From the NCBI RefSeq assembly GCF_001039355.2, contig NW_019774414.1, positions 221,340 to 285,339 of the forward strand: a DNA stretch of 64,000 nucleotides, in the 5' to 3' direction. This document shows positions 45,674 to 57,462 of the stretch, in pieces (position 1 is the stretch's first letter; every line of letters begins with the position of its first letter). A program made the position numbers and the translations under genes. The stretch is from Lingula anatina. Its lineage: Eukaryota; Brachiopoda; Lingulata; Lingulida; Lingulidae. Under the pieces are notes generated by a model that had not been told where the DNA came from, made no database searches, and saw only the letters and a program-made list of their open reading frames with translations.

Positions 45674-47535
45674 ACTTTTATTTTGAAACATAAATCATAT
45701 TTTTCATTGACATCCCAAGATTGAAATTATTTCCTGTGTCACACCAAACAAGTCAGATGTAATAAGATTGTATACAAGTCATCATTATAACAGCTAACTC
45801 TATTTTACATGAGATAATGCTTTGACTGGATCACTACATGTACAGCTAGTGATGTATATTGATCCATATTGAAACGTGCATTTCTGGCAGGGTCCTTTGT
45901 CAAGCCCATTAGTCTGTGAACATATTGGCAGTATTTGATGTGGCTTGACTGCTTCCTTTGAATTTCAGTGTATTTTCCACAGATGGAAGAAGTGTTCCCT
46001 TTGAAACTAGTGCTTTGATGGAAAGAGAAACAAATGCTGTTGAAGATGTAGAAACTTGGTCCAATTTCAAATCCAACGTGATTTTTTGAGTCTGCAAATT
46101 AGCTGGCATTAATAAACCTTCAGCATCTGTGATCCAATTGTTTTACACATTTCTTTACTACTTAAGCCTCATTATATTAAGCTACTATATAGTATTATGG
46201 TAGCAGAATTTGTAAATAAGGTTATGTTAAAACACAAATAATTAGTGTCCAATACACTGGGGATTTTATCATTTTACATTTATTTTTTATATAGTAGTTA
46301 CAGAGCCTCTAAATGCAAAAACATTTGCACCCAATAAATTATTATTAGTATTTTTAATCTCGCGTTGCTAATCAAGCTGTATGTGTGGGTTGGTATGTGT
46401 GTAATTATGTGTGTGTACCCAGCAAGGACCAGCCTATTGCCATCTAAATTAAATAAACAAGGGAAATATTTAACAATTTTAGCAAACAGGAGTGTGTGTT
46501 TTGAAAGCCAGGGATGTGAGAGCAGATGTGTGATTTACACATTCTTCCTGTTTTGTAACAATATTCTTTGAGCTAATCAATATTTTCTTTGGCGCTTTAG
46601 GGTAATCATAATAAATAATGGTTGAAAGTGACACGTCAGTAGTTGTTGAAGTATGAAATTTTGAAAAGCATTGAAAAAAGAAAATAAGAGATTCTTGGTA
46701 TGTCGCATTTGATTATGGAAGTCCTTTCAGGTTATATTTAAGAAATGAAAGACCACAAACAAGTAGAGCTTCTTCAAATTTCAGTGGGACATTTTTTCAG
46801 GTGGAAGGGTATTAAGTTGTGAAAAAATATATGATTAAATAAAAGGGATACCTTGACTAATTTATAAATCAAATGTTATGCCTTATTTTCTCTTGTTTAT
46901 TGATAAGATTGTTGGTGTATTAAACAATGTCAGGTGCAGTAAAAGCAATGCATGATAGTAATCAAGTCACAGCCAACATGAGCTTTAACAGCAGGTTTTA
47001 TTAATTGGTTTCAGCAAAAATTATAAATTAATCCCAACTTCGGGTCCATTGCAACACTGCCACCAATTAATTTAAGCATTCAGCGTGTGGAGTGATTTGT
47101 TAGATTATATGGATTTATTGTAATCAGATATTTAGGCTTAATAAATCTTTTTTTTTTTTTTTTTTTTTTTTTTGTAGAAATTGGTGAGAATGCAGCTGTA
47201 GAAATAGATGAAAATATAACAACAGTTATGAAGGGATGCCAGTTTGAAAATGAAATAAAATCAGTTACTTGTTTTCTATCCACAGGTTTATCATCCGAGG
47301 AATCCGCCACGTAATTTTCTACGCACTGCCACAGTACTCCCATTTTTACAGTGAACTATGTAACATGCTGCAGGATCCTAAGCAAACCCAGAGGACAGAG
47401 GACGTGACCTGTACAGTTCTGTATTCTAAATATGAAGCCCATCGATTGGCCGCAGTAGTGGGCAAGGAAAGAACGGGACACATGCTGAGAACTGATAAAC
47501 CTGTGCACATGTTTGTCACTGGGGAGACAACTTGA

Positions 47536-50262
47536 GAAGCTCGGGGTGTGGATTTGGGCTAAATTAACAATCAAGGGCCCATTCCCCATGAAACTATTGT
47601 CCTATGTAGATTGATCCATCTCCGTGGGGACTCTTGCTGAATGAAATCAAAGTAACAGATAAACACGAATTGGACTAGAATTATATATTCTGACAGTAAA
47701 ATCCCATAATGTGAAACTTGTAAAGAAATACTGATATAATGATACAATAAATTGTTCATTTGTATATTCTGAATTATTTGTTTAAAAACTGATTAAAAAA
47801 TTTAATTTTCACTGAATTCTATGTCAATAAGGGATTATTTGTGTGCTAAAATCTTTAAAAAAATACATTTTCACAGAAACAGCCAGTTTGCTTGACTCGT
47901 TCGATTGTATGATGCGTAGGCTTTGAGATATTGATTTAAATGTCATTTTCAGAGACGATTTTCCCCTCATTGCTCAGGGTGATGTAGTGTCGAGGCCTAC
48001 GCATGAAAGATTCAAATGACATTCACTCTCAGCGCCAACTCTTCCTTGAGCATAGAATATACTTTTTCAAAATAAGAACCCATTTCCAATGACCTTACTA
48101 TATAAGTTTTGATTGGAATACAAATACAAGGTGTGAGAGACGACAAAAGATCTGCCTGCGGTAATTGTCATATCCCTCCGGTGTAAAAGCCAATAGAACC
48201 GGAGCTTGAGGTATAACTTTGATATTTGAAGTTTTATTCAGAATGGAAACTTGCCTCGCTCCCATCAGCGCGAAACCCGCCGTTCCCACTATCCTCTTGG
48301 TAATTTGGTAATTATCACATCCCTGTAGTGTAAAAGTCAATAGAACTGGATCTTGAAGTACAACTTTGACATTTGAAGTTTAAGTCGGACCCGAACTGTT
48401 CCATATGATAAACCCCGAGTTTTAAGGGGTCACTGGAAACTTGGCTCTCTCCTGTCCGCGTGACCCCGCCGTTCCCACTATACACTGACCAACCACTGAA
48501 AAAAAAAAAAACGAGACGGCCTTGTCGATAGTGGGATTGGTGAGTTCATTGATCCCCAAATAAACTGAATCACCCATTTTGCTATATGTCTAAATGCAGG
48601 GAATTGAACCATTTGGATTATGTACCACCACCTGTCATTTTGACTGGAAAATGCTAATAGACCTAAGAGCCTAAGAGGAATGCCGTACACTTGACTTTTA
48701 GCTGCTCTCAATCCTGAAGCCTGGGGAGCTGGTAAATCTTGCTCAATATATTAGAGGCAGTGGGCAATTAATGAACACAAGCAAACGCATATTCTGTGAA
48801 AGTGATTTAGTGCATGATGCCCGTAGTGAAAGGCATAATTGTTTAAAAATTCAACCTTTTTTGAAATTTAATTGAAAGAAAAACCTTCCTTGTCCAATCT
48901 AATTTATGTGAAAAGAAAAATGCATATGCTGATGTATGTACGTACATGCGTTACTGGTTAATAAATCGATAAAACATTGAATCTCTTCGGACTTAATGTT
49001 ATTTTCATGGGATTTTACAACCGTTTGACGCAGGCTTTGGTTAGACCTAATCTCTGTTCGTTATTAATGGTCTATTTGGCAAAACGAATCTACGTGTACG
49101 AGTGATACGTTATCACATTGCGATGTTCCTAGTTTATCTCCTTCGAAAATTAGATCCGTCAGTTCCAGACAAATCGCAATTGTCTGTTAAAGCAGTGACC
49201 AAAACACTCGCAATTTGATTTTTGATTTGTATAATGATTTCCATCTATTGCACCTTGGGAGTAAGGCGCTCAATATCTGGATTTAGAGTGTACTTAAACC
49301 ACAATGTATCCAAAAGACAGCAAAATCTATTAGATGCATAGCGTTAAATGACGAGAGCGAGAGATTGCCAATACCTTGATCAATGTGTGCTGAAACTTTC
49401 ACATGTGCACATATGTGTTTTTTAATAAGGAATTCTTGAATGGAGTCAAGTTTCGATTGAATACGCCATTAACCCTTCCTTAAAGTCGATCTGACAACCG
49501 GGTGTTACTTTCAGGGTGATCATGCGTCATTATCCATCATCTCCGGGGACAGTTGTCAAGCCTGCATATAAAAGACATCATGGTGTTGTAAAGAAAAAAA
49601 TTGAAGCCTACGGCTATTGGTGTTCATATAGAAATCGATACATTGATTATTGTAGTGCAAACTGATCTTATTAGCGAAAAGATCTCATCGAAAACGATAA
49701 AATATTCACAATTCTGTATTGCCTTGTAAGATGATGGAAATATATCGTAGACGATATATTTCCATGATAAGATGAAGCTGAAGTGGTTTTCATATGAGAA
49801 TGTCAGATGTGCTCGAAAAAAAAAGAGATAATTCGTTATGTACGCATTAGAAACGCAGACTAAAACCCAAGTATGTATGTAAACGTTATGTCACACGCCA
49901 CCGCGGTGTTCGTCTCCTTGGCAACGTACCGTTAATGCATCTTGTCGGTGCCCAATGTGAAACTCACTATTGCAATTGTTGACGGTGTATCTCTGCATCG
50001 TAATATGTAAGCGCAGCAGCATAGTAATTAGCAATCGAACTCGCCGGCACCGGGTATCAAATCACCGCACGACTTGAACTGTAGTTTCCATGCATCATCC
50101 TAATAATATTAGTTCAGCATATCGGATCTCTTTGGCCTGTCGCACGATTGTATATAGTGAAAAAGACATTTGGCAAACAAAAAATTTTCACCAATAGAAG
50201 GAACACATGAACCGAAGGACAGCTGGGGAAGACGCTAGTTGGTTGATTTGGGCGGTTTCAGA
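47536..50262. other. Intergenic region between UTP25 (second copy) and the SLC24 gene
   Basis: Bases 47536-48435 repeat the UTP25 3' flank (AATAAA at 47746-47751). A GC-richer unit of about 140-180 bases occurs twice, near 48165-48297 and 48308-48481; each unit ends with CGCCGTTCCCACTAT. From 48482 to 50262 no coding exon is seen. A near-perfect 32-base palindrome lies at 49734-49765. The SLC24 promoter should be in the last kilobase, but no clear TATA or Inr element is apparent. Confidence 0.5.
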
Positions 50263-53200
50263 ATGGGTTGGGTTAGGTTCAGGCGTCGAGGAGGATTGAG
50301 GTTGGCTTTAAGACAAGCGTTTCTGCTTGGAATATCGGTATGCTTTCTCTTTGGAATACAGATTCGAGATTGGATGAGCCCACCATCGGATGTCACTAAT
50401 GAATCAAGATTGGGTAAGTCTCAAGCAGTGATTTGATAAAAGAAAATTAAATAAGATAATAAAGATTTTTTTCGTTGTGTTTTGGATATTATGGTTTTGA
50501 TACTATTGTATTTAATATACCAATATTGCTAAAATGTCATAATGCACGTTTTTGTTGCATTTCATATTCAGTCTAATTTTCTAACGTCTAATGTACATGA
50601 GATTGAAACATTAGTTACACTGTTTCAACCTTAGAAGAACGCTATATACCATTTCAATAAACTGCTTGTCATATTTTTCAATCGTGTTTGTCGGTCCCTT
50701 ACATGTAACTTACGGTTTACATAAGGATCCTTTCGTGAGGTTTTTATTAAGGGTTTTCAAAAGACATCTCTCTGTATACAAATTAGACGCTTTCAGTAAC
50801 ACTACATGCCTTTCTGTACCATCAATCATGAACTCGGCTTTGCCAACACTTAAATTGATTTCTCAGACAAAAGAGACTAAGCCGAGGAGTAAGTTAACAT
50901 ACATTATTACGCTTGAAGATTTTGCCGATTAACATTCCTTGCTTGCTCGAATCGACTTTTAGACTACCTAGACTCTCTGTAATTAAAAACTGGACGAATC
51001 TTCAAGAATAAATTGACTTTATATAGAATGCATTAATAAGGCATGAAAAGAAAAGGCTGGGGAGCACTGACGCTCACCTAATTACAATTCTTAATTGCCT
51101 AGGCGCAAGGCACCGTGAGAAGAATGGGTTGCTGCAGTCCAGTTCCAGACGGCGACTTCTGAGTGAACCCGATGCTTACAATAATGCTGAAAATGGCAGT
51201 GCCACCAATAACAGCGAGGAGGAGTGCACACCAGCTGGTACATTTAGGCCTACATTGATTCACATTGTTTACAATTGTTTAAAGTGTCACGTTTTAAGGC
51301 AAGAACAATGTTTAAAAAAAAAATTATGGATTTCATTTTTACCCATTTTAATGCAATACGCATCTAAGAGAATGCTGTAAATACTCAGATTATTGCAAAT
51401 TATAAAAAAAAAACACTTCTATATTCTATTATCAATGCTCTTAAGAATTTATGGTTTCAGAAGCATTGTGAAAAGACTAGTCCCTGACTTAAGATTTAAT
51501 ATATTTGGATAATCCCCTTTTCAAAATGACATTTAATGCTGCAAAGGAAAGGTTAAAATCAATCGTCTTAGGTGCCATATCTGATTCAGTACCCATAACG
51601 ATTTTTCTTCGGTCTTCAACAATTTCTCACCAATAAACAATTATCTGTGCCCATATTCGTCCAATTTATCCGAACAAGATATCCGTGCCATATATGTAAT
51701 ACTTCGATCTAATAAGGTATTTTTCTAGATTATCCTGAGCCAAGTTCGGGAATACAAGCGTGCTCTTATCTTTGCTTATGGTGTATTTTAGAATAAGAAG
51801 CCATAACAATAATTCAGAAATGTTACAGGGCAAGTTATAGAGCAGTAATAGTTTTATTGACTGTCTCCTTTAAGTTGATTAATGTGGGAATCATTTACCA
51901 AGCGTGGACGACTTTTTTTTTTGGTTTTAAGATAAACGACATGTCTAAATCTCATACCGCTGATACGACATTTATTTGCGGGATACTTTCTAATGTTTCA
52001 CTTAATTTCCACTGAATCATGGACTTATTTGTTTTTGCCGGATATTAAAAGAAGGTTTCTAGTTCAGAAAAGCAAAATCAAGAAGGGGTGTTTGGTTTGA
52101 GTTGCTATTGTATTTTCGTTAAACACCTTGGCTCCATCGTAAGTTTGGGCCTTTGCTCACCCATATGTTTGGCTAGCAATGAGACAGTGTCCCCTTTTCT
52201 AGTTTTCAAGCACTCAGTTATTATGGGTCGGCTTACATAGTAAAATCCAAGTATCGAACAGTTTTTGATGTGTCTACTTGCCATGTATGTCTCGATGGAT
52301 TCTCATTCCATCCCGTACACTGAAAGCAGCATCAAAGTACAAAGTCCACTGCACTGATTACAGTAAAAGGTTTTGCGTGTATATGTCAAGAGCCTTTATC
52401 GTACTTGTTGCGATTTGCCTGCAAAATTGCGATTCAATTAGTGATAGCCCTGTTGTATGATCGTATGTAAGGGTTTATTGCAAGGTAGGCGCAGGGGAAA
52501 GTACTTCTCATTGCAATCATTTTTCATTGTTTTTAAATTCAAGTCAAAATGGTCATTATACTGCAGGGAAAAGGCATAAATTTACACTAATTTTCTATAC
52601 AGCAGTCAGTCCAAACTACCCTTCTTCAGATATGGAGATTAGTCAATTTTATCTATTGATGTGGAAATGGAAAACTCGATCTCAATAATATATCATCCAG
52701 CGAAACGATCGTTCCATATTGCTTTGTGCTGCCCTGATGGAAAGGGTGAAAGGGCAATTTTCAATCACAAGTTTTGATGTTTAACTTTTATTTAGCTGTG
52801 CGTTTTAGTGATAAAGAGGAGAAAAACTGTTTAACTCTCCGTGCAGCCAGATGGGATTCACTATAGGCGACTATGCATTTAGTTAATTGTATTATGGGTT
52901 ACCAACACTTGCAAATCGAAGCACATTATAAGGCTGAAATAAGTAAAGATTGACCCATGGGATGGAAGTCAAACTTTAAACGTTTCTGAATGTTCACATT
53001 CTTCCGTCAAATGTTCCTCGTCTAATTCAATCAGATCGCTCAAGGATACCAGGTTGTATTAAAGACATTAAGATCATCTTAGCTCGGCTGATGTGAGTTA
53101 GTAAGAATCGATTTTCATCAACGCGCGACCACGCACTATATATTACCATAGGGTCGTAACATTCGAAGCATGCAGTATAATTGTGATGGAAAATGCTCAT

Positions 53201-56200
53201 GATGTAGTTGCATTACCTTACCATTTTAGTAATGTGGTTGTTATGCCATTGAGGTATATAGTCAAATTTAAAGGGATAATAACTCTTCATATGAGATCTA
53301 TATTTCACAATAAAAACATTGTGAATAACTCATAGAAATATAATATATTCTGTTTTACCACAAAACTGGCAGTTATAGCTATTACTCTGATATCTGAGCT
53401 TGTCTTTAGACGACATAACCTCCATTGATGGCTATACTCTGTTAAAATCTCTTAAGAGATTTTAACAAAAAACCAAACTTTTTAGAAAAAAACCAGGGAC
53501 TAACTTTGAATGTAAAAATGGATTCATTAACCATTGGTAAGTATGAGAAAATTGTTGTTCACTCTAGGAAAATTCATTTTTTGGCCGAAACGAAGAGTTA
53601 TTATCACTTTAATTAACAAATATATACATCATAAAGACGTGTCTGCAACCTTTCAGATGATGTTTCAACATTTTGCAACATTTTTATATATCAAAATGCC
53701 AATCGATAACAGTAGCGTGTATTTTCAAATGCATCCACAGTAAAACAACCATATCAATCAAAGCTGCTCTTTGCAAAACATTTGTTTGATTTAATGCAAA
53801 TCTCTTAAATTAGTGATAATAGTCACGCTTTCTGTTTTGAATGGCATTCTTGCGGTATCTCACTTCTGCAGGAAGACTCATTCGTCGTGCCTTACGTTAT
53901 TGATGTCTGGTGATGCTTTGATGTGGTTGTTTATATATTGAGATAATATTCTCACCATTCGGATTCAACATGTGCTCGGTACAATGCTGATATAGTAAAA
54001 TAATTCAATATTTTCTATACAACTTGTGCGATGTGTAACAGAGTAGTATGTAGCAACGACTGTGCCAAATGGCAGGTTCCTTTACATTTTCATCCTGCAA
54101 TTATTTTGATTCACGTTGTCATTTGATTCATGTTTTATTCTGCAGCATATCACGAGTTTCCACGCGATGTATTCACATCTACGCAACGTGCCCAAGGCGC
54201 AATTATTATCCACTGTCTGGTACTGGCATATATGTTTGTTGCCCTGGCCATAGTGTGTGACGACTACTTTGTGGCATCATTGGATAGAATATGTGAGGTA
54301 CTGTTTATGTTATCACTTTTCCATCATTGGATAGAATATGTGAGGTACTGTTTATGTTATCACTTTTCCATCATTGGATAGAATATGTGAGGTACTGTTT
54401 ATGTTATCACTTTTCCAGTGCTTACATTGTCTTCTGGTATATCGATTTTAATGCCAAAGTAATTGATTTGTGAGTGAGGTGATCGGCTGCTATTATGCTT
54501 TATTCTTTTTTATATTTTACAATGAAGGATTCCAGTCGGAAAGATGGAATAAAAGCCTAATGGCCGCTTTGGGGCTCAAATGTTAAGCCACTGCATTTGT
54601 ACTGTCTTCTTCAACCGTGCTGTTACGCGGCCGCCATTTCTCCTTCCTTTCATTTCTAAAATATTTTATCCTTAATTTAATCTTTGAGGAATAGATGGTC
54701 AATTAAATAAACTACAAACATGTTCAAGTAAACACACTGCTAATGATATTTAGCACTTTTGGAAGTAAAGCATTTTAAAAGATCTATATAATTGTTTATG
54801 AAATGTCATCTTGTGATTTTGAATTGATCTTTTTTGGATTGCTGTGGGCTAATTTTAACTGATTGAAAAAAGATACTTACTCAGGTATCCATTGTGATTT
54901 TGGGATTTTGGAAGTTAACTGAATAAAAAGAAAAGAAAAGAAAAGAGAAACAGTCATGTTCCTAAAACATTACTTTTTGATATCATTCTGTAGAAATTCA
55001 CCGTTCAATGCGCCGAGACATCAGATGTTTTTTTCCATCAAACAGCCATTTGGAAATTGACCCATGTTATTCATGCGCTGAAGAAATCATGCACGCAACT
55101 ACGCCATCGTTGTACAATCAGATCTAATGAAAAAATGTCCTCCATTTCCTTTTTTGTAAATTGTGAACAGCAAATGGTACAACATCTTTTATGTGTACTT
55201 TCTACAGAGGAACTTGTATTTTCCTTGTTCATATGGCCAGTTTGTAATGAAAAAAAGGTGTTCATAAATGTGTATATGAAAAAGGCTAGCGTGTCTGACA
55301 AGACCTCTTATTACATAATTCCAGAAACTCCATCTGAGCGCGGACGTCGCAGGAGCCACCTTCATGGCTGCCGGCAGTTCTGCTCCTGAGCTCTTCACGT
55401 CTATCATTGGTAGGGCGATTAAGGTCTCGACACATGGGGTACTTTCATCTTGGGAGATATTGCTTATGTTGCAAAAATTGTTTTATTTGGGGGGGGGGGG
55501 GGGTTCATTACGTATTTTACATCGTGTTTTCACGGGATGTCCCTTTCCTTAAGATAACAGATCGACGTTTTTCCTTTTATAGATACTGAAAGTTTTTTGA
55601 TGTAAAATTACGCCGCTTCTCCGTTTTGCCCACCCTCAGTGGTTATCAGCAATCTAGACTGCATGTATTCTGATTTTAATAAAGAAAGCTACCATATATT
55701 CTAGGCTCTTAACAAGCATAGGGTAGAAATGTTCGACATTTTCTGTGATCGAAACGCTGGGGATTTAAAATCAACTCCCTGCTTAATGTTTTAAACACTT
55801 GGGCTTATATATAATATTGTATGAAAATTTCTTCCATGTAGGCGTTTTTGTCACCCGTGGCGATGTAGGCGTGGGGACTATTGTCGGGTCAGCAGTATTC
55901 AACATTCTTTTCGTTGTCGGAATATGTGCCTTACTGGCGGGACAGGTAGGTACACCTTTACCGCCCCCCCCCCCTCCTCTCACTCTCTCTCAGGTATATA
56001 CAACGCTGCCGCCATCGTGTATAGTGCATAGTTCTGTGTTGAAGCAATGTATTCTAATTGTAAATAAGTAAATAGACGTATATTCTATTTAAATATTCCC
56101 TTATTTGAAAAAAAGGTACTCTTACTCAGGTACCCCTTGTATTTTTGAAAGTTAACTAAATAAAAAGAAAGAGAAATAGTTATGTTCCTAAATACACGGC

Positions 56201-57418
56201 TTTTTGAAATTAATTTTTAATTGTGTTTTTCCGTGAATTGTTCTCTTTAAGGTGGTACCTCTATCTCACTGGCCACTGATAAGGGACTGCACATTTTATT
56301 CTGTATCAGTAATCATTTTGATTGCGGTAAGTGATTTCAATACACATCATAGTCGGATATAAGACCCCCCCCCCCCCACACACACACACACATACACACA
56401 CACTCACACTTTTGGGTATCCCAGACCCGCCAGTTACTAATAACTTAAGAATGATGAAATATTTCATACGTTTCGTTTGAAATAATGTGTCTTTTATGTT
56501 TCAGTGATCACATCTAATACCAATGATAAATGAAAATGTCATCTTTCGTCATCCAGAGATAATATCTTGTGTAGAACATTTTCTTGATAATAATCAGGTA
56601 TCGTAAAAAAAAAAGGATATAGTATTGCAGATTTTTTTTTACGTTTCAGGTAATTTCAGATAGTTTCGTCAAATGGTATGAATCGGCCATCATGTTATTT
56701 GTATATCTACTCTACATTCTTGTGATGAGGTAGGTCGAAAATATTTGACAGATTACTTTGCCAAACCTTATAACGACCAGTTTTATCATACACAACATTA
56801 ATCTCATTACATTGCTGAATTAAAATTCTTTCTGTCGATCTACCAGGCTTAAATATCCGAATACCTTTTTTTTTAATCTTTCCAATCATCTCGATATATT
56901 CTAACATTAATGGTCACTGCAATAACAGTCGTTATTCAATAAATGATTCTAAAATGTATTAGAAAAACGTCCCGACCCGTTATTCTAGTTGTGACACAAT
57001 CACGAGAAAATAGATAAATAAAATTCTAAATCTTTGATATCACACCAGCCGTCATCTTTCCTACCCGTTTCAGTATCGGTGAAAGGTATGCAGAGAGTCA
57101 GTAGGATCTTCTTGGTAGTGATGCAGACAGCTGAACTGCCGTTTTTTTTATCAATTTCATTTGCCTTGCATATTGTCGTACGCTGATATCGGTACGTCTG
57201 AATCTACTACGGTCTAGTTCAATTGGATTTTATAGAAAGCATGATGAGAATTGTGTTATTTATCCTGATTTTGATTGATTTAATGTTTCTTTTGCAGATT
57301 TAATAGTACGATATACAGCTGGTTATCAAACAAAATAGGAGCTTATTTAGGATGGGGAGAGGAGACCCATAGTATACTACCTCGGGAGAAAGATATTTCT
57401 TTTCACGGTAGTTATGGT

Positions 57419-57462
<44 letters not shown>

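Larger units (their letters stand above)
40454..47535 (+). pseudogene. UTP25: Duplicate, 5'-truncated copy of UTP25 (exons 14-21), probable haplotig
   Basis: Exons 40454-40550, 40773-40858, 41427-41509, 42315-42391, 43222-43293, 43521-43645, 44156-44254, 47286-47535 correspond one to one with UTP25 exons 14-21 and are all open. No exons 1-13 precede them, because the copy starts at the N at 40332. Protein changes are minimal (RIDCDS to RIECDS in exon 18). The exon-17 donor is GTTATG rather than GTAATG. The exon-16 donor is followed by a long GT microsatellite (41518-41567). Its last intron carries the pearl/HINE-like insertion. I read it as the other allele of the UTP25 3' half rather than a functional gene; a genuine recent partial duplication cannot be excluded. 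Confidence 0.85.
40335..48435. repeat. Second copy of the 7.1/8.1-kb direct duplication
   Basis: 8,101 bases collinear with 33262-40331. The roughly 1,030-base length difference is almost entirely the insertion at 44647-45673. Other differences are a longer GT tract, a T run of about 25 near 47149-47173 versus 8 in the first copy, and scattered substitutions. Confidence 0.95.

Noticed and set aside
50666-50932. 88-codon open frame in SLC24 intron 1
   Set aside because: It lies wholly inside an intron, has no conserved motif and does not match any SLC24 segment.
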